Counted from the stretch's first letter, positions 16,460-26,100 are shown. The stretch: 64,000 bases of DNA from Cucumibacter marinus DSM 18995 (GCF_000429865.1 NZ_AUCR01000002.1:278978-342977), one strand, 5' to 3'. The notes: generated by a model not told the origin, from the letters alone. Made by a program: numbers and translations.

Positions 16460-16516
16460 TTGATCAAAGTGACAGGATTGGACTTGACATCCTTGTTTTG
16501 GTAGTTAACATGTTAA
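16460..16516. promoter_or_regulatory. Divergent hpa promoter with perfect palindrome TTAACATGTTAA
   Basis: The 103-base gap between the DapA-family gene and hpaF contains a -35-like TTGACA at 16484-16489 and, 16 bases on, TAACAT at 16506-16511 as a possible -10 for hpaF. The -10 lies inside the perfect 12-base palindrome TTAACATGTTAA (16505-16516), as expected for a repressor site such as that of HpaR. A related motif, GTTGATCAAAG at 16459-16469, resembles GTTAATCAAAG at 16512-16522, 53 bases (about five turns) apart, and could be a second site facing the other gene. Confidence 0.5.
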
Positions 16517-16550
16517 TCAAAGCGGTGCAACGGCAAACTTTGGAGAATCC

Positions 16551-16946
16551 ATGCCCCACTTTATCATGGAGTATTCGGCCAATCTCGAAGGCCGCGTCGA
16601 TATGACGGGACTGTGCCGGCATATCCGTCAAACCATGATGGATACTGACGCCTTCGAGACCGGCGCGGTGCGGGTGCGCGCCATTCGCTGCGATCACTAC
16701 GCGATTGCGGACGAGCTGCCGGAGAACGGGTTCATCGACATGTCGTTGCGCATGGGGGCGGGGCGTCCGGAAGAGCTGCGCAAGGAGGTTGGTGAAGCAA
16801 TCTTCGAGGCTGCCGGGACCTATCTCGCCGCGCTTTTCGAGACGCCGCATTTTGCGCTCTCGCTTGAAATTCGTGAAATCAGTCCGGCCCTGAGCTGGAA
16901 GAAGAATGCCATGCATCCGAGACTGCGTGCCAAGGAGGCCAAGTAA
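16551..16946 (+). CDS. hpaF: 5-carboxymethyl-2-hydroxymuconate isomerase
   Basis: This 131-residue protein belongs to the tautomerase superfamily and converts 5-carboxymethyl-2-hydroxymuconate to its 2-oxo isomer. After removal of the initiator Met, proline becomes the N-terminal catalytic residue (MPHFIMEYSANL). The length and the segments RCDHYAIAD and FIDMSLRMGAGR match HpaF/CHMI. GGAG stands at good spacing before the ATG. It opens the plus-strand operon hpaF-hpaE-hpaD-decarboxylase-gabD, two bases before hpaE. Confidence 0.93.
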   Translation: MPHFIMEYSANLEGRVDMTGLCRHIRQTMMDTDAFETGAVRVRAIRCDHYAIADELPENGFIDMSLRMGAGRPEELRKEVGEAIFEAAGTYLAALFETPHFALSLEIREISPALSWKKNAMHPRLRAKEAK

Positions 16947-16948
16947 CT

Positions 16949-18466
<1,518 letters not shown>

Positions 18467-18522
18467 GCCAGAAAACCAACCGGATCATCCCGTTCTGGCG
18501 TCGGCCAGACCCATATCAGTTC

Positions 18523-18544
18523 TCCGGTGTCTTCGGACACCGGA
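18523..18544 (+). other. Intercistronic hairpin with TTCG tetraloop between hpaE and hpaD
   Basis: A perfect nine-pair stem TCCGGTGTC / GACACCGGA closes a TTCG loop, an exceptionally stable RNA fold, 24 bases upstream of the hpaD start. No T-run follows, so it is not a standard terminator; it may protect the upstream mRNA end or tune hpaD translation. Confidence 0.6.
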
Positions 18545-18568
18545 ACAGGTTTCGTAAAAGGAACGAAC

Positions 18569-19549
18569 ATGCCCATTCCAGCCCCCAATCTCTACCCTTC
18601 CTTCAATATCGTCCGGCTGAGCCATGTGGAATTGACGGTCACCGATCTGGCCGCGTCCAGGGCGTTCTATGTCGATACGCTCGGGCTGCAGGTGACGGGC
18701 GAAGAAGATGGCCGGCTCTATCTGCGCGCCATGGAAGAACGCAATCACCACTGCCTTGTGCTGCGCGAAGGCGACAAGGCCGTGGCTGACGCTCTGGCCT
18801 TCAAGGTCTATGACGAGCAGGGGCTCGACATGGCCGAGAAGTTTTTCAAGGACAAGGGCCTGCCGGTCGAATGGATCGAGCGCCCGTTCCAGGGCCGGAC
18901 TTTCGTGACCCGGGACCCGCACGGTATTCCGCTCGAATTCTACACCAGGATGGACCGGCTTCCCCCGATCCATCAGCAATACAAACTCTACAACGGCGTG
19001 AAGCCGCTGCGGATCGACCATTTCAACTGCTTCTCGCCGAATGTCGATGAATCGGTTGCGTTCTATTCCGAGCTCGGCTTCCGGGTGACCGAATACACCG
19101 AGGACGAGGTTTCCAAGCATCTCTGGGCGGCCTGGATGCACCGCAAGGGCGGCGTACACGACATGGCCTTCACCAATGGTCTCGGCCCGCGTCTGCACCA
19201 CGTCGCGTTCTGGGTGCCGACCCCGCTCAACATCGTCGACCTCCTCGACTTGATGGCGACCACGGGTTATGTCGGCAATATCGAACGCGGTCCGGGCCGG
19301 CACGGCATTTCCAATGCCTTCTTCCTCTATGTGCGGGACCCGGATCTGCACCGGATCGAAATCTATTGCTCGGATTACCTGACCGTTGACCCTGACCATG
19401 AACCGATCAAGTGGGACCTCAAGGACCCGCAGCGCCAGACCCTTTGGGGTGCACCCGCGCCGCGCTCCTGGTTCGAGGAAGGCACTCTTTTCAAGGGCGT
19501 GGAGCCGCAAGAATCCCAGCTCGCGGCCCAGCCCATCGTCGCCCCGTAA
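18569..19549 (+). CDS. hpaD: 3,4-dihydroxyphenylacetate (homoprotocatechuate) 2,3-dioxygenase
   Basis: This 326-residue type I (vicinal-oxygen-chelate) extradiol dioxygenase opens the catechol ring of homoprotocatechuate next to the hydroxyls. Two VOC domains are present (about 14-127 and 146-268). The metal facial triad is His151 (IDHFNCFS), His210/211 (RLHHVAFWV) and Glu264 (HRIEIYCSDY), as in the Brevibacterium and Arthrobacter enzymes. The ATG at 18569 follows AAAGGAAC. This is the VOC form, unlike the LigB-type HpaD of E. coli. It is the key enzyme that identifies the pathway. Confidence 0.94.
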   Translation: MPIPAPNLYPSFNIVRLSHVELTVTDLAASRAFYVDTLGLQVTGEEDGRLYLRAMEERNHHCLVLREGDKAVADALAFKVYDEQGLDMAEKFFKDKGLPVEWIERPFQGRTFVTRDPHGIPLEFYTRMDRLPPIHQQYKLYNGVKPLRIDHFNCFSPNVDESVAFYSELGFRVTEYTEDEVSKHLWAAWMHRKGGVHDMAFTNGLGPRLHHVAFWVPTPLNIVDLLDLMATTGYVGNIERGPGRHGISNAFFLYVRDPDLHRIEIYCSDYLTVDPDHEPIKWDLKDPQRQTLWGAPAPRSWFEEGTLFKGVEPQESQLAAQPIVAP

Positions 19550-19563
19550 CGCGGGAGCCATGA

Positions 19564-20973
19564 ATGGATAAGGACGCGTTCCGGCACTGGTCGAGACGCG
19601 CCGCCGATTGGGGCGCGGACTATCGCGAAACGCTTCGCGACAAACCTGTCCGAGCCCAAACCGCGCCGGGCGCCATCGCCGCCAAGATTCCAGAAACGCC
19701 GCCGGAAGCCGCCGAGCCGATGGAGGCGATCTTCGCGGATTTCGAGCGCGATATCGTGCCGGGCATGACCCATTGGCAGCATCCGGGCTTTTTCGCCTAT
19801 TTTCCGGCCAATGCGGCGCCGGCTTCGGTGGTCGCCGAGTATCTGGTGTCTGCCATGGCGGCCAATTGCCTGTTGTGGCAGGCCTCGCCGGCGGCAACCG
19901 AACTCGAGACCAAGGTGCTCGACTGGTTGCGTCAGTCGCTCGGCCTGCCGGAGGGGTTTGCTGGCGTCATCCAGGATTCCGCCTCGACCGCGACGCTCGC
20001 CGCTGTCCTGACCATGCGCGAGCGCGCGCTTGGCTGGGCCGGCAATCAGCAGGGTCTTGCGGGGCAGAAGCCGGTGCGGGTCTACTCATCCAAGGAAGTG
20101 CACACCTCGATCGACCGGGCGATCTGGATCGCCGGGATCGGGCAGGACAACCTCGTTCGCATTCCGACCGTTGGCCCCAGCAGGGCCATGGACGCGACGG
20201 CACTTGATGCCGCGATCGAGGCGGACAAGGCCGCCGGCCTGTTGCCCGCGGGCATCATCGCTTGCGTTGGCGGCACCTCGGTCGGGGCGAGTGACGATAT
20301 CGCCGCTGTCGCCGCGGTGGCGCGCAAGCACGATCTCTATCTTCATGTCGATGCGGCCTGGGCCGGGTCGGCGATGATCTGTCCCGAGTATCGGCCCATA
20401 TGGGCGGGCGTCGAGGAGGCGGATTCCATCGTCTTCAACCCGCACAAATGGCTCGGGGCGCAATTCGATTGTTCGGCGCATTTCCTCAAGGACCCGGATA
20501 GCCTTGTGAGAACGCTTGCGATCCAGCCGGAGTATCTCAAGACCCACGGGGCGGACGGCATCATCAATTACTCGGAATGGTCGGTGCCGCTGGGCCGCCG
20601 CTTCCGGGCGCTCAAATTGTGGTTCCTCATTCGGGCCTATGGGCTTGAGGGGTTGCGCCAGCGCATCCGCAATCATGTCCTGTGGGCGCAGGAGTTGGCC
20701 TCGCGTCTCGATGCCGAACCCGATTTCGAGATCGTGACGCCACCCTATTTGTCGCTGTTTTCGTTCCGTTACACGCCGCAGGGCGCCACCGATCTCGACG
20801 CCCTCAATGAGCGCCTTATCCAGACGATCAACGATGACGGCCGGATCTATCTGACCCAGACACGCGTTGACGGGGCATATGTCATCCGCTTCCAGGCCGG
20901 GCAATTCGACACCCGGGCCGAGGATATCGCCGCGGCATTTGACGTCATCACCGAATTGGCCCGTTCGCTCTAG
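19564..20973 (+). CDS. Aromatic-L-amino-acid decarboxylase (PLP-dependent, group II)
   Basis: This 469-residue enzyme has the full group II decarboxylase fold. Lys295 in FNPHKWLGAQFDCSA binds PLP, His180 in YSSKEVHTSIDRA stacks on the cofactor, and Asp263 in HVDAAWAGSA pairs with the pyridine nitrogen. The N-terminal HWQHPGFFAYFPAN segment is typical of tyrosine/DOPA/tryptophan decarboxylases. It sits inside the hpa operon, 14 bases after hpaD and 29 before gabD, which is unusual for a catabolic meta-cleavage cluster. Decarboxylation of DOPA or tyrosine would give dopamine or tyramine, feeding the pathway through an aldehyde. Substrate choice needs assay. Confidence 0.92.
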   Translation: MDKDAFRHWSRRAADWGADYRETLRDKPVRAQTAPGAIAAKIPETPPEAAEPMEAIFADFERDIVPGMTHWQHPGFFAYFPANAAPASVVAEYLVSAMAANCLLWQASPAATELETKVLDWLRQSLGLPEGFAGVIQDSASTATLAAVLTMRERALGWAGNQQGLAGQKPVRVYSSKEVHTSIDRAIWIAGIGQDNLVRIPTVGPSRAMDATALDAAIEADKAAGLLPAGIIACVGGTSVGASDDIAAVAAVARKHDLYLHVDAAWAGSAMICPEYRPIWAGVEEADSIVFNPHKWLGAQFDCSAHFLKDPDSLVRTLAIQPEYLKTHGADGIINYSEWSVPLGRRFRALKLWFLIRAYGLEGLRQRIRNHVLWAQELASRLDAEPDFEIVTPPYLSLFSFRYTPQGATDLDALNERLIQTINDDGRIYLTQTRVDGAYVIRFQAGQFDTRAEDIAAAFDVITELARSL

Positions 20974-21002
20974 TCTCGGGCAAATCCAAAAAGGGGGATC
21001 CC

Positions 21003-22469
21003 ATGAATTCCAAGGGCCCATCGAATCTCAAGGACCCATCGTTGTTCCGCGAAGCCTGCCTGATCGGCGATCGCTGGATCGAGGCCAATGGTCAAGGCAT
21101 TGCCGTCACCAACCCCTCGACCGGTGAGACGATCGGCCATGTCCCGAAGCTCGGAACCGCCGAGACAAAGGAAGCCATTGAGGCGGCGCGTGTGGCGCAA
21201 AAGTCGTGGGCCGCGGAGACCGCCAAGACGCGGGCGAACATCTTGCGCAAATGGTTCGACCTGATGATGGAGAACCAGGAAGATCTCGGCCGCATTCTGA
21301 CCCTCGAACAGGGCAAGCCGCACAAGGAAGCGATGGGCGAAATCGCCTATGGAGCCAGCTTCATCGAGTGGTTCGCCGAAGAGGCGCGCCGCGTCTATGG
21401 CGATGTCATTCCCGGCCACCAGCCTGACAAGCGGATCGTTGTCATCAAGCAGCCTATCGGGGTTGTGGCGGCGATCACGCCGTGGAACTTCCCCAATGCG
21501 ATGATCACCCGCAAGGCCGGCCCGGCGCTGGCCGCGGGCTGCTCGATGGTCTTGAAGCCGGCCTCGCAGACCCCGTTCTCGGCGATTGCGCTGGCCGTTC
21601 TGGCCGAACGGGCGGGGCTGCCCAAGGGGCTTTTCTCGGTGATCACCGGCTCGTCCCGCGAGATCGGTGCGGAGCTGACATCGAGCGAAACCGTACGCAA
21701 GATCACCTTCACCGGCTCGACCGAGGTCGGTGCCGAGCTGATGAAGCAGAGTGCGCCGACCATCAAGAAGATGGGGCTCGAACTCGGCGGCAATGCACCC
21801 TTCATCGTGTTCGATGATGCCGATCTCGATGCGGCGGTTGAAGGCGCGATCATCGCCAAGTTCCGCAATAACGGTCAGACCTGTGTCTGCGCCAACCGCC
21901 TCTATGTGCAGGAAGGTGTCTATGACGCCTTTGCCGAAAAACTGGCCAAGGCAGTCGGCAACCTCAAGGTCGGCGACGGGTTCGAGGCCGATGTGGTACT
22001 CGGTCCGCTGATCGATGAGCCGGCGGTCGAAAAGGTCGAGGAACACATCGCCGATGCCACCGGTCATGGCGCCAAGGTCATCGAAGGCGGCGGACGGCAT
22101 GACAAGGGCGGCCTGTTCTTCCAGCCGACCGTTCTGACCGGGGTCACGCCCGACATGATGGTTGCCTCCGAAGAGACCTTTGGGCCGATCGCGCCGCTGT
22201 TTTCGTTCAAGGACGAGGAGGACGTGGTCCGCCAGGCCAATGACACGGTTTATGGCCTCGCCTCCTATTTTTATGCCCGTGATCTGGGGCGCGTCTGGCG
22301 TGTCGCCGAGGCACTCGAATATGGCATGGTCGGCATCAATACCGGCCTGATCTCGACTGCCGAGGCACCTTTTGGCGGGGTCAAGCAGTCCGGGCTTGGC
22401 CGCGAAGGCTCGCATTACGGCATGGAAGAGTTCGTGGAGATCAAATATCTCTGCATGGGCGGGATCTAG
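21003..22469 (+). CDS. gabD: Succinate-semialdehyde dehydrogenase (GabD type)
   Basis: This 488-residue aldehyde dehydrogenase carries the SSADH signature: Glu260 in LELGGNAPFIVF, Cys294 in GQTCVCANRLYVQ (the CxC pair common in GabD), and AEAPFGGVKQSGLGREGS near the end. It would oxidise the succinate semialdehyde released by the pathway aldolase to succinate. As the last gene of the hpa operon it closes the route to the citric acid cycle. A terminator hairpin follows 32 bases later. Confidence 0.92.
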   Translation: MNSKGPSNLKDPSLFREACLIGDRWIEANGQGIAVTNPSTGETIGHVPKLGTAETKEAIEAARVAQKSWAAETAKTRANILRKWFDLMMENQEDLGRILTLEQGKPHKEAMGEIAYGASFIEWFAEEARRVYGDVIPGHQPDKRIVVIKQPIGVVAAITPWNFPNAMITRKAGPALAAGCSMVLKPASQTPFSAIALAVLAERAGLPKGLFSVITGSSREIGAELTSSETVRKITFTGSTEVGAELMKQSAPTIKKMGLELGGNAPFIVFDDADLDAAVEGAIIAKFRNNGQTCVCANRLYVQEGVYDAFAEKLAKAVGNLKVGDGFEADVVLGPLIDEPAVEKVEEHIADATGHGAKVIEGGGRHDKGGLFFQPTVLTGVTPDMMVASEETFGPIAPLFSFKDEEDVVRQANDTVYGLASYFYARDLGRVWRVAEALEYGMVGINTGLISTAEAPFGGVKQSGLGREGSHYGMEEFVEIKYLCMGGI

Positions 22470-22500
22470 GCTCGCACCTCATCGATGCAAATGCTTCAAT

Positions 22501-22522
22501 GGCGCCCTGCGGGGCGCCTTTT
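22501..22522 (+). terminator. Rho-independent terminator of the hpa operon
   Basis: GGCGCCCTGCGGGGCGCC forms a tight stem followed by TTTTTGTTT, just after gabD. Confidence 0.85.
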
Positions 22523-22548
22523 TGTTTGCAGGGGACGCCCCTCGCTGA

Positions 22549-22716
22549 CCTCACCTTGAGCCTGTCGAAGGGCGAAGTCAGCCCTCGTGGTTCGATAAGC
22601 TCACCATGAGGCCTTTTGTTGGCGTCCATTCCGCGCTGTCCCGGCCTCCGAGCCGGGACCTCAATTCAGATCACAAACCGGCCCCGGATCAGGTCCGGGG
22701 CGGCCCGAAGGATCGC
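22549..22716. repeat. Palindromic repeats, families C and D
   Basis: At 22549-22612 a CTTGAGCCTGTCGAAGGGCGA element faces an inverted partner (TTCGATAAGCTCACCATGAGG). At 22637-22716 two hairpins follow: TGTCCCGGCC...GCCGGGACCTCA and GCCCCGGATCAGGTCCGGGGC. Related copies lie at 12.8, 27.0 and 51.5 kb. No gene is seen here. Confidence 0.65.
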
Positions 22717-22734
22717 GGCTCAGCGCGATTTTCC

Positions 22735-23214
22735 CTAGCTCGTCTCCAGCCGGAACTTCATGAAGGTCTCGCCGTCATAATCGACATTCTCGACGAAGCG
22801 AGCGCCAAGCCGCTTGAGGGCGCCGAGGCGGGTGCGGGTCGGGGGCAAGAGGAAGGTCACGAAGGGGATGCGGTCGTCATCCCGCGCAAAGGCAAGCGCC
22901 TGGTTGGCGATGCGCATGCCGAGACCGAAACGGTCGGGCCGCAGCACAAGGCCGAAATCCCACTCCTCGCCTTCCTTTTGAAAGCCACCCCAGCCCACAT
23001 ACTCACCATCGCTGAGGAAGGCCCAATGGCCGAGCCCGTCGCGTTCCCAGCATGCTTCCTTGGAGGACACGAAACCGGCGGCCATCTCTTCGTCCCATTC
23101 CGATGTCGTCAGCAGTGGCATGTGTTCCGCCACCTTCGGGTGGGACATATGCGCGACGATCTCAGCAAGAGGGATTTCGGGCAGGCGGGCAAAGGTGATG
23201 GTGGTGTCAGGCAT
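22735..23214 (-). CDS. GNAT-family N-acetyltransferase
   Basis: This protein of 159 residues (start taken at 23214; a longer frame adds 30 low-quality residues) is a RimJ/RimL-like acetyltransferase. It shows the acetyl-CoA fold: EYVGWGGFQKEGEEWDFGLVLRPDRFGLGMRIANQAL covers strands 2-4 and the pyrophosphate-binding turn (RFGLGMRI in place of the usual Q/RxxGxG/A). Such enzymes acetylate amines, amino acids or protein N termini. It stands alone between terminators and repeats and shows no link to its neighbours. Confidence 0.82.
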   Translation of the reverse strand: MPDTTITFARLPEIPLAEIVAHMSHPKVAEHMPLLTTSEWDEEMAAGFVSSKEACWERDGLGHWAFLSDGEYVGWGGFQKEGEEWDFGLVLRPDRFGLGMRIANQALAFARDDDRIPFVTFLLPPTRTRLGALKRLGARFVENVDYDGETFMKFRLETS

Positions 23215-23325
23215 TGTTTTGAGAAAGACCAGAATGAACGGTTTTGAATATGGCCGCCATGAATGGTCGCGATGCCGCGTCCGGTCAAGCGCGCTGCTTT
23301 TCAATCTGGCTCACTTCCGTTCACG

Positions 23326-23348
23326 AAAAAGGCGCCCCTTGGGGCGCC
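23326..23348 (-). terminator. Rho-independent terminator, minus strand
   Basis: Read on the minus strand, GGCGCCCC-AA-GGGGCGCC is followed by TTTTT. It probably ends transcripts coming from the MoaF/aminotransferase operon to the right, isolating the GNAT gene. Confidence 0.7.
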
Positions 23349-23373
23349 TCAATCCTTAACGCATCCTGCTCCA

Positions 23374-23402
23374 CCTCATCCTGAGCTTGTCGAAGGGCAA
23401 GG
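23374..23402. repeat. Family C repeat (CCTGAGCTTGTCGAAGG type)
   Basis: The core CCTCATCCTGAGCTTGTCGAAGG is shared with elements at 13.05, 22.55, 27.05, 35.27, 51.76 and 63.50 kb; an inverted copy lies at 23575-23610. Confidence 0.7.
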
Positions 23403-23422
23403 TCAGCCCAGACCATCACCCT

Positions 23423-23545
23423 CGTCATGCTCGGGCTTGACCCGAGCATCCATGATGAGGTGCCGCCCGGGAACCGGGAATGATCAGCGACCTGCTTCTT
23501 GGTTGACCCGCCTCATGGACCCTCGGGTCAAGCCCGAGGGTGACG
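23423..23545. repeat. Family A repeat, copy 1 (double-hairpin element, 123 bases)
   Basis: The element begins CGTCATGCTCGGGCTTGACC and ends with the near reverse complement (CCTCGGGTCAAGCCCGAGGG then TGACG). Each end forms its own hairpin and the two ends can pair with each other. Three similar elements lie at 35098-35223, 44300-44424 and 51615-51740. It has no coding capacity. Confidence 0.75.
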
Positions 23546-23574
23546 AAACTGTTTGGTGTCGGACCTCGTGGGTC

Positions 23575-23610
23575 GCCCTTCGACAGGCTCAGGAGGCTCA
23601 CCATGAGGGC
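23575..23610. repeat. Family C repeat, inverted copy
   Basis: CCCTTCGACAGGCTCAGGAG is the reverse complement of the family C core, followed by GCTCACCATGAGGGC. It abuts the 3' end of the MoaF gene. Confidence 0.7.
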
Positions 23611-23628
23611 TTTGGATTCAACCGCCAA

Positions 23629-24465
23629 TCAGATCGTGGCGTCCTTGGTCCAGTTGGCGATCTCTGAATAGGCGCCGATGGGGAAGTTGACCGTCTTGGT
23701 CAGGTCGTCATCCGAATAGCCGAAGATCTTGCCGGTCGTCTTGAGGCTGTCATGGTCCATCAAAACGCAGCCCACGGTCGGCACCAGCTTCTCGCGCCAG
23801 GTGAAGAGATAAAGGTGGTCGCCGATCTTGTGGTAGTGGCAGCTGTCGGTGTCGGCCAGCCCCTGTTCCGCACCTTCAAGGCACTGCCAGGTGTAGCGGG
23901 TCGGGCTGAGATAGATGTGCTCGTAGAGCTCTTTCGGATTGTAGCGGTGCCGGATGCGCAGGCCCACCAGCTCTTCGGTCTCCTGATGGTGCTTGGCGGC
24001 AGGATCGAAGGGCTTGTTGACGCTGGCATGGTGGAATTCGGACCGGACCAGGGTCAGTTCCTCGTTCTTGAGCGCGCGGGCCAGCAGTGAGGAATGCGCC
24101 CCTTCGGCGTCCGGCAAGCGCGAAACCACGCAGGTCGCGACATTCTCATTGAGGTCGAGGACGATCGACACCGAGGTGTCTTTCTCGACCGTCGCCTTGA
24201 CGAAGTCGACGAAGTAGATGCCCGGCCGCAGCGAAGTCGCCAGATAGGTCTCCTCGGCACTGACACCCGTTTCCTCGCCAGCAGTGACCTTCCAGGTCAT
24301 CTTGCTGTCCGAGGAGAAAACATGCTCGATCACATCGCCATTCTCGAAATAGAGCGTGATCGTCTTGCCAACGAGATCGGGGGAGGGGGCGGTCAAATTG
24401 CTGTCCGGAGCGAAGGCTTCGCCCAGGGCGCCAACGGAAATCCAGTTGTTGTCTTTTTCAGTCAT
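23629..24465 (-). CDS. MoaF-family protein (second)
   Basis: This 278-residue protein resembles the MoaF encoded at 11513-12301: it has FENGDVIEHVF and MTWKV in the first half and YEHIYLSPTRYTWQCLEGAE plus LYLFTWREKLVPTVG in the second, the same order of blocks. It lies 31 bases downstream of a class III aminotransferase gene and is surely cotranscribed with it. MoaF proteins have no proven reaction; the two-half lipocalin-like layout suggests small-ligand binding. The amine/aminotransferase context matches the monoamine-related origin of the family rather than molybdenum cofactor synthesis. Confidence 0.82.
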   Translation of the reverse strand: MTEKDNNWISVGALGEAFAPDSNLTAPSPDLVGKTITLYFENGDVIEHVFSSDSKMTWKVTAGEETGVSAEETYLATSLRPGIYFVDFVKATVEKDTSVSIVLDLNENVATCVVSRLPDAEGAHSSLLARALKNEELTLVRSEFHHASVNKPFDPAAKHHQETEELVGLRIRHRYNPKELYEHIYLSPTRYTWQCLEGAEQGLADTDSCHYHKIGDHLYLFTWREKLVPTVGCVLMDHDSLKTTGKIFGYSDDDLTKTVNFPIGAYSEIANWTKDATI

Positions 24466-24496
24466 GTCTTACCTGAGTTTGGCACGAATTGCCGGC

Positions 24497-25882
24497 CTAG
24501 CCGGCGGTGAAGGCGGTCAGCATCTCGTCGAAGACGGCGCCATGAGCGCGGACGTCTTCGATGGTGGTGGCCGGCGAGATCAACGCCATGTTGTGGAACG
24601 GCGTCAGCAGGATACCACGATTGGCGAAATAGAGATGGCTGAGCAGCTCGATGTCGTCATTGCGCGCCATCGCCGCTTCGCCGCCATTGCGGGGCACATC
24701 GGGCATGTAGAGATACTCGACCCGGCAGCCCATGCGGCTCACATGCCAGGGCAGGTTGTGCTTCTTGATGAGCTCGCGGATCTGGGTTTCGAGCGCGGCG
24801 GCGATCTCCGTCGTGCCAGCATAGGTTTCCGGGGTGATCACGTGGCTCAGCGTGGCACGCATGGCCCTGAGGGTCAGCGCGTTGGCGACCAGCGTGCCGC
24901 CGAAGCCATAATGGTTGATGCCGGGCCCGCGCGTCAGGTCCTTGACGAACGCGCCGACCGCCTCGTTCATGCCCCAGACGGCGCTTGGGATGCCGCCGGA
25001 CAACACCTTGCCGAGCACAAGGATGTCGGGTTCGAGGCCGAGCTCGCCGGTGCCGCCCGAGGGGCCGAGGCAGATGGTGTGGGTCTCATCGATGATCAAC
25101 AGCGTGCCAGTCTTGCGCGTGATCTCGCGCAGGGCGGTGTGAAAGCCCTCGGCCGCCGGGATCATCCCGATATTGGTCATATGCGGCTCGGCGAGCACCG
25201 CGGCAACATCGCCATGCGACAGCGCCTCTTCGAGCGCGGCGACATCGTTGAACTCGACGACCCGCGTGGTGCGGTCATAGTCGAGCCCGTTGGATGCAAT
25301 ACCGTGTTGCGGGGCAACGCGCCCGTTCTGCAGTTCGACCTGGGTATCGTCGACCGAGCCATGATATTTGCCATTGAAAACCAGCACCTTGTCGCGGCCG
25401 GTCATCTGGCGCGCCACGCGCAGGGCAAAGCGGTTGGCATCGGTCGCCGAAGTGGCGAGCTGCCAGTAGGGCAGGCCGAAGCGGCGCGACAGGTCTTCGG
25501 TGACCGCGATCGAGTCTTCGGTGGGCAGCATGTAGGACGTGCCCAGTTCGGTGAGATCGCGGGCGATGGCGTCCATCACAACCGGGTGGCCGTGGCCGTA
25601 AAGGGCGGCCGAATCACCGAGGCAGAAATCGATATATTCATGCCCGTCGATATCGCGCAGGCGGGCGCCATGGGCGGCCTGGGCGTAAATCGGGTAGGGC
25701 GTGCCCCACTGGCTCATCCAGTGCAGGGGAACGCCATGCGGCATGGTTTTTTCCGCCTGATGAAACGCACGTTGAGCCGCCGGATGGGATTGCCGGAAAC
25801 GGACCTCTTCCTCGCCGCGAATACGCGCAAGCCTTTGAGGATCGATAGAATGCGTGGCTTCTGCCGCAGCCGACAATGCCAT
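24497..25882 (-). CDS. Class III (PLP-dependent) aminotransferase, glutamate-1-semialdehyde aminomutase-like
   Basis: This 461-residue enzyme belongs to fold type I class III. It shows CLGDSAALYGHGHP (PLP phosphate side), IIDETHTICLGPSGG with the cofactor aspartate/glutamate, and LGKVLSGGIPSAVWG with the Schiff-base lysine. Residues 1-40 form an extra N-terminal arm. HemL is ruled out by context and by the changed active-site motif (LGKVLSGGIP in place of KIIGGGLPVGAY-like). It may transaminate an omega-amine or beta-amino acid. It heads the operon with moaF and is divergent from a LuxR-type regulator. Confidence 0.87.
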   Translation of the reverse strand: MALSAAAEATHSIDPQRLARIRGEEEVRFRQSHPAAQRAFHQAEKTMPHGVPLHWMSQWGTPYPIYAQAAHGARLRDIDGHEYIDFCLGDSAALYGHGHPVVMDAIARDLTELGTSYMLPTEDSIAVTEDLSRRFGLPYWQLATSATDANRFALRVARQMTGRDKVLVFNGKYHGSVDDTQVELQNGRVAPQHGIASNGLDYDRTTRVVEFNDVAALEEALSHGDVAAVLAEPHMTNIGMIPAAEGFHTALREITRKTGTLLIIDETHTICLGPSGGTGELGLEPDILVLGKVLSGGIPSAVWGMNEAVGAFVKDLTRGPGINHYGFGGTLVANALTLRAMRATLSHVITPETYAGTTEIAAALETQIRELIKKHNLPWHVSRMGCRVEYLYMPDVPRNGGEAAMARNDDIELLSHLYFANRGILLTPFHNMALISPATTIEDVRAHGAVFDEMLTAFTAG

Positions 25883-25944
25883 TTAATGCTCCCTGAACTA
25901 ACTTGAGCGCATCATGTGCGGGGGCTCACATGAAGGCCATCAAC

Positions 25945-25959
25945 CCTATGGTGGATAGG
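25945..25959. promoter_or_regulatory. Candidate operator in aminotransferase/LuxR divergent promoter
   Basis: CCTATGGTGGATAGG is a perfect inverted repeat (CCTAT-N5-ATAGG) midway in the 218-base gap between the two divergent genes. It is shorter than a classical 18-20 base lux box, so its role as the LuxR-type regulator's site is a guess. Confidence 0.35.
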
Positions 25960-26100
25960 TCAAATCACAGCCTCAGGTGATCCGAAAACAGGGGAGTTTG
26001 GCCTTCATCTGTTTACTTAACATCTGAACTATTTCCTGCTACACTGCAACCCGGCTGCAGAAACAAACGGATTATCGGTCTGAGGCCACGGGAGGGAATT

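Noticed and set aside
23423..23545. CRISPR array
   Set aside because: The repeats are palindromic, far apart in separate gaps and lack regular spacers; no cas genes are present.
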